A stretch of 64,000 bases of DNA. It comes from Carettochelys insculpta (lineage: Eukaryota; Chordata; Testudines; Carettochelyidae). Shown here one piece after another: positions 11,012 through 23,515 of the stretch (the first letter of the stretch is position 1; each line of letters starts with the position of its first letter). The stretch spans positions 175,940,798 to 176,004,797 of the forward strand of contig NC_134138.1 in assembly GCF_033958435.1 (NCBI RefSeq), in the 5' to 3' direction. The translations under genes were made by a program, and so were the position numbers. The notes under the pieces were generated by a model. It worked only from the letters and a program-made list of their open reading frames with translations. It made no database searches and was not told the DNA's origin.

Positions 11012-14000
11012 GAGAATATTCATACCTATGGGCTGCAAGCATCGTCCTACCTAACGACTCAGTTATAGTGGTTAAACTTCAGCATATTCATAAATGTTTA
11101 CTACATTGGTTTCTAGGCAAAAAGTGTATTTTGTAAAAAAAAAGCTATTTTGACTTTTCCAATTAATAATGGTGAAATATATATTTCACCACTAGTATAT
11201 ATTTATATAAGTGTTTGCACACATGCACATACACACACTGAATTTCATACATTAGATCAAGCCCTTGTATGTATATAATGAGTAGGGCCAGGGGAGCTTT
11301 CTTAACTCAAAAAGGGTTCTCTTTTGTTCACATGTGTTCAACTTCTCTTGCTGAAATCCTGGTTGCCACCTTGGGATACAGAGCACAAAACTGGAATCTC
11401 AGACACCTTAGCTGAAGCCCCTTCTACTGTCCAACCCAAATTATGTTTCATGCCAAGAGGTTAAACGTGTTTTAACAAAATAAAGGTAACAGAATTCACA
11501 GAGGAAGAATGGACCACATAACAAGGTAGTAATGGAGTTTTGACCTTTAAGAAACTCTTGATATTATCCTGAAGTTCCACTGAAGTCAAAGCTTTGCTGG
11601 CTCAGCACTAGGAACTGACTTTTGCTTGTTATATTTATGGTGGCAGCTGAGCAGATGACAGACGCTGATAGGCATACAGCTGTCTGTTGCCTGAGCTTTA
11701 TTGTTCTGGCTGCAAAACTGAAGCATGGAACATGAAAGTGAGGCTTTGCGCTAGGAAGGAGGGGCCCACAATGATCAATTAATATTTTAAGGGACAAGGC
11801 ATCACATTGTTGATCTATACAACTCCCTTTCTGGGCAGGACCAGTGAGAAAATTGTTGCCACATAAGCAGATCTAGGTCAACAATTTGAAAAGATGGGGG
11901 ATGTCTACTCTCAAGACAGATGTCTCGTTGAGCTAGTGCATTGGAAACAGAAGTGTACGTGCAGCTACACTGGGAGGTAGTAAGGGGTAGCCATGAGTGC
12001 AAACCTGCTCAAAAGTCTGGGAAAGTACTCAGGCAGCAAGTCACCCACTGCCATGACTACGCCTTTACTTTACTAAACATGTCTACCCACGCTGGACATA
12101 CACCCACAGCTCCACTACAGACTTAACTGCTGTCAAGAGTTCCCTCTAATTTTTCCATCCCTGGGCAGAATACATTTTGTTCTGTGCACCAAGGCCTGTG
12201 TGCGTGTGCGCCACCATTGGAAAAACATCCCGCTGGCTGTGGGCATTGAAGGTGCACTTCTAATCAGCTGAGAGCCATTTGAATCCATCCGGGGTGGCCG
12301 CCCAAGCGCTCCACCTGCAGGGAACACTGTCCACTGGCGCTTTCAGTTTATGTTTGCAGATACTATACTGTTACCAATACATGGAGCAATTTTTGGGCAC
12401 AGTGGAAATTCTATGGTCACAACTATCTATCGGGGCTATAGCACAGTTTCTGCACACCAAAAAACAAGAGCAAAAAGAAATGAAGAGTAGTTAAATTTAA
12501 GTAAGATGAACACACTCCATCCCCTTCTTATCTTTGGGGCACCTTCACTTCACGGTGGTCACAGGTATGATCACTGAGTTCCACTTTGACTGAGACAGCA
12601 GTCCCTTGATGCTCTTTTCTTCCTTCTGTATTTTCCTCACTTCTTTGTTCCTCATTTTGACTTCTCTCTGCAACCTGCTCCCCATATTTTTCTGTTCTTC
12701 TACGCCAGTCCCCAGTATCCAACACAGCCGCAAGCTTTGCTGGTGCGTTTGGTCCTCCGGCCTTTAAGTGAGTAGTTAGGGACACAGGACCAGAATTCCA
12801 GCTGCAGACAGCTGGCATGGCAGCACTGATTTCACTGGAACTGCCCTGATTTACACTAGTTGGAAATCCAGCTCTTAGCCTGTTTAGCACAGGCTGACAT
12901 CATCGCAAGTAAATCCTTGTTTTAGGGCGTAAATATGAAATGATTGCTAGAACAGGAACAAATGACCCCAAAAGTATCAAGACAAAAAACAACTCCCCTC
13001 AATCTTTAACCTGTTTTCCCTAATCTAGAGCCTAATTCTGCTCCCACAGAAAACCAAGGGAACTTTTACCATTTACACCGGTGGGAAAAACACCCCTATT
13101 CTGTAGTTAATGGTAGTACAGAACATTGAAAAAGTGTCATAAGAGAGATAATTTTTGTTATCGGTCCAGTTTCTTTTCTGTTTAATAAATATATCCAGAT
13201 GCAAAACCCTATTAAACCTAATAGGAAACTGAAATGGGTTTGGAGTCTTTTTGAATCACACTGCAAAAATTAATAGGGAAGTCCTGTACATCTCAATTAC
13301 AGATATCTACAGGACGGCCTAAAAATTCTGTAGATCCTTATTGGTTTCATCCTTATTAAATTGTATACATTTTTACCATTGGGTTGGAATACTTCATATA
13401 GAAGGAGAAAAACAGATTGTCTTGGGTATAACTCCACACAAACATTTATATAAACAATATTGTAAATTCAAAAATTCAGCTTTTGCCCACAATTCCATAA
13501 ATTCATCTATTAAGTAAGGTTAATGTTAATAATTATAGGATGCTTTGCAAAAGCTAAATTGAATGAGAGGTATACTCCCACACCACATTAAGTTCACATT
13601 AAAAATAAGATCTCTTTATTTTTAATGCCTACTTTACTTCTGCTGCAATCCAGGAAAGAAACATGCTCCATTAGAAGATAAAAAGGAAATATAACATGAG
13701 ATAATAAAGGATAGATGAGTTCCCTTCCTTATCATTTTCTTAAACTAGTACACAGAAATCCTGCTACTTCAACTCATTTCAGTGGGCCATTGTGCAGGTG
13801 TAGGGCTTTGTCAGGAATGCAACTGCAGGATCAGCATCACAAGCTACGGTCTTAGGCATTCACTATTGTACTGTATGCACCTACTGAAAATTCTGAAATG
13901 ATTTAAGATGGTATTCCAAACACCCTGTGTCTAGCAGGTGTTTGTCTAGTTGCTAGCCTAAAGTTGTTTGCTCTTAGTACTTTCCTTCCCTACATCTTAT

Positions 14001-14280
14001 ATGAGATATGTTCTTTCAACAGTGGATATTATTTAGGATAAACCACTAGAAATGGGAAATATGAACATAATGGAGAATATAGCTGGGCATTTGATCATAC
14101 TGAATAAATAGTATTATCTATATCGTGTCATTCATCGTGCCTCCCTCCCAAGAAAAATATTTTTATTTCAAATAGCAAATCAAATGACCACTTGGTGACT
14201 CCCATCAAAATTTATATGATCTAAAAAAATACAACATTTTGAAAGTTTGCAAAATTGCTAGTGACAAATTATATACCTGA
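11012..14280. other. Intronic DNA, mostly unrecognised
   Basis: Holds one copy of the CCCTCTAATTTTTCC repeat (12136-12335). Near 13025-13090 is sequence of the type CTGCTCCCACAGAAAACCAA, a motif recurrent in amniote genomes. The open frame at 12890-12528 on the minus strand resembles no protein I know. No host exon is seen. Confidence 0.4.
12136..12335. repeat. Interspersed repeat, CCCTCTAATTTTTCC family
   Basis: The left end is AGTTCCCTCTAATTTTTCC and the right end CAGGGAACACT, which are short inverted repeats. The interior includes CATTTTGTTCTGTGCACCAA. A second copy at 51611-52065 is split by a MITE. The short inverted ends suggest a DNA transposon, but I could not establish a target duplication. 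Confidence 0.55.
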
Positions 14281-14286
14281 TTTGCA

Positions 14287-14415
14287 GTACTGTTGTAGTT
14301 GTGTTAGTCCGAGGTTATGAGAGAGATAAAGTAGATGATATAACATTTGTTACTGGAATACCATTTATAGATGAAAGAGAACATTTCGAGCTACATAGAG
14401 CTCTTGTTCAAGTAG
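14287..14415 (+). repeat. Interspersed reptile repeat
   Basis: Sequence of the type GTACTGTTGTAGTTGTGTTAG followed by AGAGAGATAAAGTAGATGAT and ending CGAGCTACATAGAGCTCTTG. I recognise this as a very common turtle repeat related in layout to the CACGGCTAC-tail repeats elsewhere in the window. Its class is not clear to me. Confidence 0.55.
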
Positions 14416-15327
14416 TTTGAAAGTTTTTCCCTTCACCAATCAAGTTGCTCAATGAGAGTTAGAAAAGTGTAATTTATTTAGACATAAGAAGTGCATAAGC
14501 AGCTCATTTTAAGCCAATAATAGTGAAAAGCTCTTGAAGATGTGGAAAGGCAAATATAAAACACCATCACTTTGTTACTATCCAGGGGTGATAAAAATAG
14601 CACGTGCTTCAATACCTATCAAATGCCCTTGAACTTAGTTCAAAATGAGTGTTATGCAACAAAAGGTGCATTTTGTACAGATTACAGAGAGTCTGGAAGG
14701 ATTTAGAATCTTATCAGGCAGAGTAGTCTTCCTGTCTCTGGAAGACGCATAGAGCATGCATTCTGCACTACACCCCTCAGCCCCACCCAAAAGAACTGTG
14801 GCTGTCTTTGAAGTAACACACAGATACTACAGTGATTATATAAAGTGGACTAGGCCTTGTACGAAGGACTTGGCCTTCAATGACTCTAAATGGACTGGTC
14901 TCTAGAGTAGGAATAGGCCACCAGTGGCTTAATAATTACTAATTTTTGGGCAACAAAATATCTGAGGCTCATTCTACGTCAAGTATCTTGTTACACGTGT
15001 CTGTCTAATTTATGTGAAGGTCTGGAGCATATGAAAAAAAAAGGAATAAAGCACAACTGGCTCACATAATTTTAGAGTTTCAAAAAGACCTTGAAAAAGT
15101 ATTTCACAAGATGGCATCAGGGAAACAAAGGGCATGTCCACACTGCAAGCACGAGATCTGGCTATAGCACATATACATATACTCTAACCAGTTGCTCGGG
15201 TATTGGTAGCAGTGAAAGCATAGCAGTGCAGGCTTCAGCACAGACTGTACATGCCTGCCCAAAAGCAGGATACTTACTCCAGGCTCACCGACAGCAGGAG
15301 GCAAAGGGGGTAATTGCCCCTGGGTGA

Positions 15328-15617
15328 GGAAGTTACTCACCTTGTGCAGTAATGATGGCTCTTTGAGATGCGTGTTGGTGCATCCCTGCATCGGTGCTCA
15401 GAGATTCTTCTATAACTGTGGCTTCCTGAGCTGCACATGCACAGCAGCACCTCCTCATGCTATCTGACACATGCATGGTGCAGACCCCTCCATTCCTTTT
15501 CTACCCTAGCAAATAGAGCAGGACACTCCAAAGCAGGGGAAGGAGGGAGGGAAGTGGAGCACCCACGCGGACACACATCTCAAAGAACCATTGTTAGTGC
15601 ACAGGGTTGGTAACTTC
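15328..15617. repeat. Inverted repeat at the DIRS terminus
   Basis: The arm at 15328-15376 contains GTTACTCACCTTGTGCAGTA and CTCTTTGAGATGCGTGT. The arm at 15572-15617 contains the reverse complements, ACACATCTCAAAGAACCA and GTGCACAGGGTTGGTAAC. About 195 bp lies between them. Such paired inverted termini fit the split or complementary terminal repeats of DIRS elements. Confidence 0.6.
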
Positions 15618-15664
15618 CTCTTCTTCGAGTAGTGTCCCCATGAGTGCTCCACTCTGTGTGGCTA

Positions 15665-16300
15665 TAAAGCAGTAGTTGCGCCTTGGAGGTAGGTTTGGAG
15701 TCCAGTAATAACTACAGTCAACAGAACTGGCTGACCCACTTGAATTGAAGAAGCAACAGATGATGAAAGAGTGTAGTGCTGTGCAAATGTGTTGCTGGAA
15801 GACCATGTTGCTGCTTCACACATTTCTGTCAGGGGGTACAGTCTTGATAAAGTTGGGGTTGGAAGACACAGCACTGGTAGAACGGGTGGTGACAGCACCC
15901 CAAAGCTCTTTTCAGTGAAACTCACAACATATGTGAATACAGGTGGAGATCCACTTGGACAGTCATTGAGATGAAATTGGATAGCTCCACAAAGGATAGG
16001 AAGAACCTAGGAGACTTGCACCAAGGCTTTGTGAGATCAATGCAGGCCAACGTCCGACAAACATCCAGAGTGTGCCATGCCACATGCACAGGGTTGGAGT
16101 GGGGCTTTGGGAAGAATGCAGGTAAGTGGAGAGGTTCGCTAACATGAAATGGAGAGAGAACAAAGAGTGACTCTATTTTTGGTAAACACCATTTCAGGAA
16201 TTTTAGCCATAAGAGCAGCAAGCTCCCCAACTCTCCTGGCCAGGTGATGGTGATTAAAAATGAGACCTTCATTGATAGATGGAGCCAGGAACATGTCATC
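15665..16300 (-). pseudogene. DIRS tyrosine recombinase remnant
   Basis: Two minus-strand frames match the C-terminal half of a DIRS tyrosine recombinase. The first includes WHTLDVCRTLACIDLTKPW and SPRFFLSF (16299-15922). The second, in another frame, includes EAATWSSSNTFAQHYTLSS (15925-15662), where the tyrosine of HYTL is the candidate nucleophile. The change of frame and intervening stops make it a pseudogene. Family assignment is from recalled motif patterns, not an alignment. Confidence 0.6.
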
Positions 16301-17199
16301 GTGGTTCAAAGGGTGATTTCATGAGGCAGTTGAGTACATGTTTAAGGTCCCAAATAGGGACCAGAGGAAGTACTGATGGAAAGGTGTTTTGCAGACCCAT
16401 TAGAAAATATTTGGTGATAGGATAGACGAGGAAGAAAATCCCATCCTCCACCTGGTGGAATGCCACTAATGATGCAGCTTTACTGAGGATGAGGCCTGAC
16501 TCTCACAGGTGCATCAGGTACTCCAGGAGGACAGGAAGGGGTGTGGTGTGAGGAGGCATGAATGATTAGCAGTGGATGCAGTTCTCTCACTGGTTGGGCC
16601 CTAGAGATAGGACTTGCAGGTGAACTCCCATCTGCTGTTAAAGAGAACCCTTTTCACCCCTCAGAGCATGCAATTTTGGCATTCTGGAACCAGGAAGGAG
16701 TCATGCATGGAAGTGCAGCCTGAATGGATCGGGATGAAGGGTGCAACCAAAGTCCTGAGATAGAAGGTTGCAGCACGGAGGAAAGAGATATGGAGTCACA
16801 ACTGACAGCTGGTACAGGTAAGGACACCACATTTGGCTCAGCCATGCTGGGGCTATCAGGATGAGGTAAGCCTGATACAGCCTGATCATGACCAGAAGCT
16901 TCTGAATGAAGGGAAGAGGAGGAAATGTGTAAAGAAGGAGCAGGCCCCATTTGAGAGAGAAGGTGTCCCTGAGGGAGTTTCTTCCCTGACCCTCTCTGGA
17001 GCAATACTGATGACATTTTCTGTTGACTCAGGTCACGAACAGATCTATGCATAGCTGGCCCCAAAGCTGGAACATGGGGTTAAGGGTCACCATGTTGATT
17101 TCCCACTTGTGGTGATTGCTGAACAACCAACTGAGGCCATTTGCAGTCATTTTCAGTATCCCATAGTGATATGAAGCCACCGGAGTAATGTGGTGCTGA

Positions 17200-17288
17200 C
17201 CCCACCTACTTCAAAGTCCCCTGATTCCCATCAGCTCATTCCCATTTGCGTGGCCATTTCGAAGTTTGGGGCTGGTGTAGACGTAGCC
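17200..17288. mobile_element. Deleted copy of the 436-bp foldback MITE
   Basis: Carries CCTACTTCAAAGTCCCCTGA, a central CCCATCAGCTCATTCCCA, and the right terminus GTGGCCATTTCGAAGTTTGG ending in GGTGTAGACGTAGCCC. These match the middle and right end of the elements at 44098, 55645 and 56471. Most of the element is deleted. Confidence 0.7.
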
Positions 17289-17859
17289 CAAGAGTGGTAA
17301 AGAAGGAACTGAGGGAGCCATGTTGTGCACACACCAACTAGCATGAGGAAGCACTGGCACAAGAATGCACGGGGACACTCCTTGAAGAAGAAACAGCATT
17401 TTAAGGGAGCCCGAAGCTCCACATGCTGCCAGAGTAGCAGCGGTGGCAGCTGGAGCTTTGGCCCCCTTTGAATTACTACAGCAGTGCAGCTCTGACTGCA
17501 TGTGGATGGGAGGGAGCTAGGGTGGGGCCAGTGCTACATGACCTAGGCCTCACCCCTCTGCCATTTCAGGGTGGGGAGCCGGGCCCCCCTCCCACCTTGC
17601 CCCAGGGCCTACAGTGGCTCTCGGCAGTGCTGAGTTCATTGGCTAGCCCGCTCTGAAGCCTATACTGCTATAGCTTCGCTGTGATTAGTACCCAAGCTAG
17701 CTGGATTTAAGAACCCTCAGGTTTTTCTAAGCCAGCTGCAATCACACACTGTAACTCCAATTTAGACATTCTCTTAATTGTCATGGGACGAAAACGATGA
17801 ATTAGAAATTGGCTAAGAGAATCAGCAGATTAGCTATAAAATCAATTTTCATGAAGAGA

Positions 17860-18870
17860 AAACATTAACAATGGGTTGCTTCAATATCCTCTACTAATAT
17901 TGGTGCTGATCAATTATTTTGTTAATGACTTGAAGAGGCAATACACAGGCAGGTGCCTAAAATGGCAGACTGCTGAATTTTCCTTAAGTTAATCAGATAT
18001 CGACATGGCCGCTAGGAATTTTAGAAAACTAGGTGGATGGACAACCTAGTGAATGAAATTCCCGGTTCAGAAATGCAAAGCTATGAACATTGGTAGGAGT
18101 AACCTGAACTATTCAGACATCAAATTCAACTCTTAAGTAACTGTAGCAACTCTGGAAAGAGGCCTGAACATTACTGTGGACAGCTCAGTGAAAACCACTA
18201 CACACTGTGTAAGGATAGAAAAGATATTGCAGAATGTCAAACAGGTGACAAAAAAAGAGAAAGGTGACAAAAGTGATTAGATGAATACAAAGAAGATGGC
18301 AATTATTTAGAGAACAGATTAGTAAAATGAGCATGTGACTGTTGCTGATAACATTAAGACCATCCACCCATATACCGTTCCTCTTAAACCACGGAAAAGG
18401 GTAGCATCAACAAGACTGAATGGCAACAAATGAAAAACTTAGAAAAAATTCTTTACGTAATGCCTAACTAGCCTTTTGAACTCACTGCTATATAATATCA
18501 TTGAGGTCATCAGGATTCCAAAAGGACTGGACGTCTATAGGATAATGAGAACATTCATTGTTACACTAGGCAGGTGTAAAAACAAAGCAGAAGTGCAGCA
18601 GTTATATACATTCACATGCTTCAGGACATAGGCCAACCCCTAACAGATGAGGTTTAGGAGGAAACTTTCTCTATGAACAGGATAGCCTGTAACTGTCCAC
18701 AGTGAGGTTCCCTGCAGCTCCCTCTGAAGCATCTGATACTGGCTCCTGTAGGAAAGAGGATACTGGATGAACGAAATGAACCATCGGTCTGACACAGTAT
18801 GGAAATTCCTGTGTCCGTATGCTTATTGTGATCAACAGAAAATGGTTTATGGAATACATGAGGCATTCTG
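17860..18870 (+). mobile_element. Degraded CR1 LINE 3' part (plus strand)
   Basis: Plus-strand remains of the CR1 reverse transcriptase, including a KLGGWTT-like stretch and CKAMNIGRSNLNYS-like residues near 18010-18110. The CR1 3' end follows at 18715-18860, recognisable from GAACCATCGGTCTGACACAG, TATGGAAATTCCTGTG. Stops and shifts throughout. It lies in the opposite direction to the CR1 copy at 1935-5515. Confidence 0.75.
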
Positions 18871-19977
18871 AACCTCTATATTTTGTGGGTGGTGTCAGGA
18901 CAGGTGTACATAGTAGAAGTTGCTTATGAGGAACTGACGCACTGTAGCAAAAAACTCACACTACTGTGAAGTAGCAGGAGAGTTGTAAGGTGCTTTAATG
19001 TACTATGTGTGCCAACAGCACTCCACTTATGAGAGAAGTAATGCTGTGTAAAACAAATGACAAATGTAAGAGGATTTCACTGTATCCTGTCCATGACAGT
19101 TTTCATATTTAAAGGATATTTCTGCAACACTTTATTTTGAACTTTAGAAACATAAATCTAACTCCAATGTAGAACGTTCCAAAGAAAATGGCTTGGATGG
19201 CTTTGATGGCTGAAAATTGATTGTGTCCAGTCAAGCATACATAATTCAGTAATGTGTTTGTGAAGATGAAGTGAAGTCACAGTAAATCTCTGTCATCCTG
19301 GGATTTATATATGAAAAAACAAAGCAGGATTATTTAGTGTATTTATTTATTTATTTAGCTTCATACAGTTTTACTTAATGTAAATTATATATGTTAATTT
19401 GCAAAAGTCCAGCAGATTCTTAAACTTTTTCATGTATGGTATACTCCTCCGGCCTTAGACTTCCCCTCTAATCTATCTGGGATCTAGTTCTAGTTAAGCA
19501 ATACGGGATTGTCAATTGGTCACAATTTCTGGGTTGAGAACTAATTTAATTGTCATATATGTTAATTACGTGCTTGACTAATATAAGGCACCTTGATAAG
19601 AGCAGTTGATCATGATAGACAAACAAAACTCCCCATTGCCACTCTAATTATTGTACAGTGTGGCACATAATGCTCTTATGCTTAGTTTTCAGCCTGTGCC
19701 CCTAGGAGGCTGTACTTCAGTCATGCTTTAAGCACATCATTTGCAACAACTAGCATTAAAATGACTTCAAGGTTGAAAAGCCAAGTGCTAAAGGGGAAAA
19801 AAGTCAGGAAATGCAAAGGATTTCTTCCCCAGTCACTCACCCCCACAAAAAAAAAAACTGAGCAGACTTTATTCAGGCTATCCACAAATAATGCCATCTT
19901 AAGCTGGGGTGAAACATGGGGAAATTAAGCTTCACCTCAAGTTGACTTGATTGCATTTAACAAAGTGAGTTGCCCAT

Positions 19978-20075
19978 GAAAGCTTATGCTCCAAAATATC
20001 TATTAGTCTATAAGGTGCCACAGGACTTATTGTTTTTGCAGATACAGACTAACACGGCTACCCCTCTGCTACTTG
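19978..20075 (+). repeat. Reptile repeat with CACGGCTAC tail
   Basis: Reads TGCCCATGAAAGCTTATGCT, then TATTAGTCTATAAGGTGCCA, then ATACAGACTAACACGGCTAC. This is a full-looking 3' portion of the abundant repeat also seen at 9735, 34190, 46771 and 50324. It directly abuts the partial MITE to its right. Confidence 0.7.
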
Positions 20076-20082
20076 ACTTCAA

Positions 20083-20316
20083 GGTGAATATTTTGAGGAG
20101 TAAAGGGACTTTGAAGTACTCCGGGCACTTAGCAGTACCTGCGGGTTAGCCGCAACTAGAAGCGATCTGGCACTTCGAAGTTTAACACTTTGAAGTTGCC
20201 AGGGGGGAATTAGCTTAATGAAGTGCTGCATATGCACTGCAGCACTTCATTTATAAACTCCCAACACCCTACTTACCATGCTCCCTTCGAAATAGGGAAC
20301 TAGTGTAGACACAGCC
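20083..20316. mobile_element. 5'-truncated Harbinger-type MITE
   Basis: Only the right part is present, ending ACTAGTGTAGACACAGCC. Blocks such as CACTTCGAAGTTTAACACTT and GAATTAGCTTAATGAAGTGC match the right half of the MITE at 61318-61684, so both belong to one family. The left terminus is missing. Confidence 0.7.
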
Positions 20317-21063
20317 AGATGACCTTGTATAACAGGCATTAATAAAATAGGGCGAAATAAGAAAAAACAAAACAAAATTAAAATAGAAACAAACAGACAA
20401 AAAACAAAACCCCAAAGGGCTTTTGTAATACCTGGCTGGCTATGAACTGCACAGGTCAAAAAGCACTGGGGTGGAGGGATGAGGGTGGGAGTAGTGTTGT
20501 ATGTAAAAAATCCCACGGAATCTAGATACGTAAAAAATTCTAAGTGGAAAGGATCACAACTGAACCTGTGTGGACACAAATCCAAGGTTACAAGAATACC
20601 AGCAAGGTAAGAATTTTGTCTGTGTTCTACTAGCAGCTTCCAGACCAGGGAAAGAATTTCACAGAGCTGAGAAAGAACAAACAGGCAACATTTAATGAAA
20701 TGACAATCCTGGAGCAATTCAATTACCTGGGTATATTAGCTGGTCACAATGGGCTGATGTTTACAGAAGCAATTTCTTAAAAGACTGCTTCTTGAAACAG
20801 CTAATTCTAAAGCACAAGAGAGGAGATACTATTCCTGATGTAGTACAAAATAAGAAACAAGTACTGGTTCAAAAAGAAACTACTGGTAAATCTCTGTGTA
20901 ATTATGACTACAATATAATTAAGTTCAGGGTCTCTGAGGGCAGGTCTACCCAGCATTATTATTGCAAAATAGGCTATTCTGGAAGAGCTATTTCAAAACA
21001 GTGTCTTTCGAATTAATGGGGCTACGCACAAAAATGCATTTCGAATTGGCATTTAGGCTGTAT

Positions 21064-21497
21064 GGCTGTGGCCACACTAGCCCCTCCTTTCAGCGGGGCT
21101 AGGGTAATGTAGCACTTCAGAAGATGCTAATGAGGTGCTGCTATGCATATTCAGCACATTATTAGCATAGTGGCAGCCATACGCATTTTGAAATTGCCGC
21201 TTCCGAAATGCATGCCACCTGTGTAGCCGGGGGACTTTCAAAATGACCTCTTGATTTCAAAAGTCCCTTATTCCCATTTGGGTTTGGGAATAAGGGGCTT
21301 TCGAAATCAGGGGGTCATTTTGAAAGACTCTTGGCTACACGGGCATTGTGCGTTTCGAAAGCAGCACTTTCGAAATCTGCCTGGCTGTCATTATGCTAAC
21401 GAGGCACTGCATATGCATGGTAATGCCTCATTAGCATCTGCCAAAGAGCCACACTACCTTAGGCCCTGTGAAAGGAAGGGCTAGTGTGGCCACAGCC
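21064..21497. mobile_element. Nested Harbinger-type MITE, 434 bp
   Basis: It begins GGCTGTGGCCACACTAGCCC and ends with the matching GGGCTAGTGTGGCCACAGCC, almost perfect inverted ends. Flanking triplets are TAT and TAC, a one-base mismatch. The centre has CCCTTATTCCCATTTGGG and its complement, giving a largely palindromic element. Confidence 0.8.
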
Positions 21498-21576
21498 TAC
21501 GTGTATAGACACTGCATTGTGAAACAGAGCTATTGGACACACCATGGCTTATTTCAAAATAGTCTCTATTCCTTGT

Positions 21577-21992
21577 GACTGCGGCTACACTGCATACCGC
21601 TTTCAGAAGCAGAATACAAATGAGCAAGATTGAAAATTCAAAAGAAGCACGGATTTACATCTCTTGCACCTCGTTTGCATATTCTTGTGTGATTGTGCTT
21701 CCAGAAGAGGCTTTTCTGGAAGCAAAAACAGCCATGTAGATGGGCTTCTTTCAAAAACAAATCCCATTTTCAAAAGAACCCTTCTTCCTGAAACTAAATA
21801 GGAAATAAAATGTATTTTCAAAGGAACCCCATATATGTGGCTGTTTTTGCTTCCAGAAAAGCCTCTTCTGGAAGCATGATTGCAAAATATGCAAATGAGG
21901 CATGAGATATGTAAATCCATGCTTCATTTGCATTTTCAATCTCGCTCATTTGCATTCTGCTTCTGAAAGTGGAACGCAGTGTAGCTGCAGCC
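21577..21992. mobile_element. Nested Harbinger-type MITE, 416 bp
   Basis: Left end GACTGCGGCTACACTGC, right end GCAGTGTAGCTGCAGCC, with target duplication TGT at 21574-21576 and 21993-21995. Long internal inverted repeats are seen, for example CTTCCAGAAGAGGCTTTTCT near 21700 and its complement near 21860. Confidence 0.82.
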
Positions 21993-22553
21993 TGTCTTAA
22001 CAGCACCCATTTCAAAACAGCTATTTCAAAACAGGCACTATTCCTCATAGAATGAGGTTTACTTCAAAATTACTTTGAAATAGTAGTTGTGTTGTGTAGA
22101 CGCTAGGACAGTTATTTCAAAGTAACACCTGTTATTTCAAAATAACTTTGCTGTGCCGACTTACCCTGAAGGACGAAAGGTACAGCAAGATAACACTTAA
22201 TTTTATAAAGAGAGCAGTTTCATAGAAATAAGAAAGGTCATCCAAAAGGTCTTAAACTGAAGTGTAAATGAATTGAATGCTTAGATTTAGCATAGATTCT
22301 ATTGACATAGAATCTCAGAGCTTACATAACTCTAAACTGAAAGGAAAGTAGGAAGACAAGAAATATATTAGTGCAATATCCAAGACATTATACAAACCAA
22401 ACAGACATCTTTCAGCATATGGAAGTCCAATCCCAGTGAAGCTAACTGGTGATTTGTAAGAAGGAAATTAGATATAGCACAAAGTTGAAGATGAAAGGCA
22501 TAACAGAAGGCATACATATGAATAGTAATAACTTCTCTGTACCAGATGTAAGA

Positions 22554-23095
22554 AACCTGTGGGGACATTTTGGATTCAACGCTCTTAACAGGGAGTATAA
22601 AGCCCTCACTGGACAGGAGAAGGTTAAGGAGCAACTCTGGGCTAAGGAGGTCCCACCCTCTATCCAGGCCAAGCATGCTTGGGTTAGAGGTGAGGTTTAA
22701 AAGGCAGCCAGACTGCTCAGTTAGGCCCTGACTAGCCAAGAAGGAGGACATGTTTTAGGAATGTGAGTGAAGGATGTGAACCAAACCTGTACCAAGCCAG
22801 GGAATGTGGTAGCCACAGCAGACCTAGATGCCCTGAAGGCAATGCTCCCTGCAGATGGCTGGAGGGGGCAAAGAAAGTGACCAGGGAAGCTGGCATGAGG
22901 CGAGTGAAACCAAACCAGTCTTCCAGGACCCTAAACTGGAACCTGGTGGAGTGGGAGGACATGGGTTCCCCCACCCTGCCCTGAGGCCACATCCACTAGA
23001 CGGAAATCCTGATGAACAGCTGTTGCTGAGGATGAAGCATTGGGTGTGACTGCTACCTTGGGCCCTGACCACAAGGCAGGATAACCTTTTTGCAG
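22554..23095 (+). repeat. LTR-like interspersed repeat (uncertain)
   Basis: GC-richer than its surroundings, with phrases I associate with a turtle LTR family, such as GAGTGAAGGATGTGAACCAA, ACCTGTACCAAGCCAGG and GGTTCCCCCACCCTGCC. I cannot define its ends or a target duplication. It could equally be another repeat class. Confidence 0.35.
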
Positions 23096-23515
23096 CTCAC
23101 AGCTATTAAAGGAAACACTTTTAGGAAACTAGAGCATTTCTGAGAAATTATTATTTTCTTCTCTGTAGTTCTCATCACACAGAACGATAGGGAGATACCT
23201 TCCCTTTTCTATTTGTAAAGACGAGGAACTATCCACAAATTAAAGTATCAGAAGAAGGGATGCTGGAACACATGGCATACTAAGAAGTGGCTAGCTGCCC
23301 AGTGCCAATAGCATATGCCCACATGTTCTGAAGGAGACAGAGGATGAAGTGGCTGAGCTGTTGAAAAAAATACACCATCTTTTATTAAACTAAGTAATCG
23401 TATGTGACCCAAGGGCCTCCTCTTGCCTTCACCAAGAAGTGTCATCAAGGTCTCTAATGAAAGCCTTTGCCATGGTGGCCATGGCTTTGTAAGAAATGGG
23501 GGCTTTGCACTCTAC

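Larger units (their letters stand above)
15328..17200 (-). mobile_element. DIRS-type retrotransposon fragment (minus strand)
   Basis: Minus-strand sequence reads, in order, the end of a polymerase/RNase H region (about 17064-16654) and a tyrosine recombinase (about 16299-15665), then an inverted-repeat terminus (15328-15617). That order, with a tyrosine recombinase in place of a DDE integrase, is the mark of DIRS elements. Frames are interrupted and the left part of the element (gag and most of RT) is missing or unrecognisable. Borders are approximate. Confidence 0.65.
20938..22166. mobile_element. Outer MITE carrying two nested MITEs
   Basis: The outer element begins GGGCAGGTCTACCCAGCATT and ends CTTTGCTGTGCCGACTTACCC, imperfect inverted repeats, with target duplication TGA at 20935-20937 and 22167-22169. 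Its own sequence, rich in TATTTCAAAA, is split by two inserted MITEs at 21064-21497 and 21577-21992. Without them it would be about 380 bp. No coding potential is visible. Confidence 0.75.

Noticed and set aside
12528..12890. Minus-strand open frame of 120 codons
   Set aside because: No recognisable domain or good splice context; the surrounding text resembles old repeat sequence.
15129..15300. Possible further MITE starting GGGCATGTCCACACTGC
   Set aside because: The left end looks right and sequence near 17650-17700 is loosely complementary, but I could not define a right end or target duplication, so I leave it unannotated.
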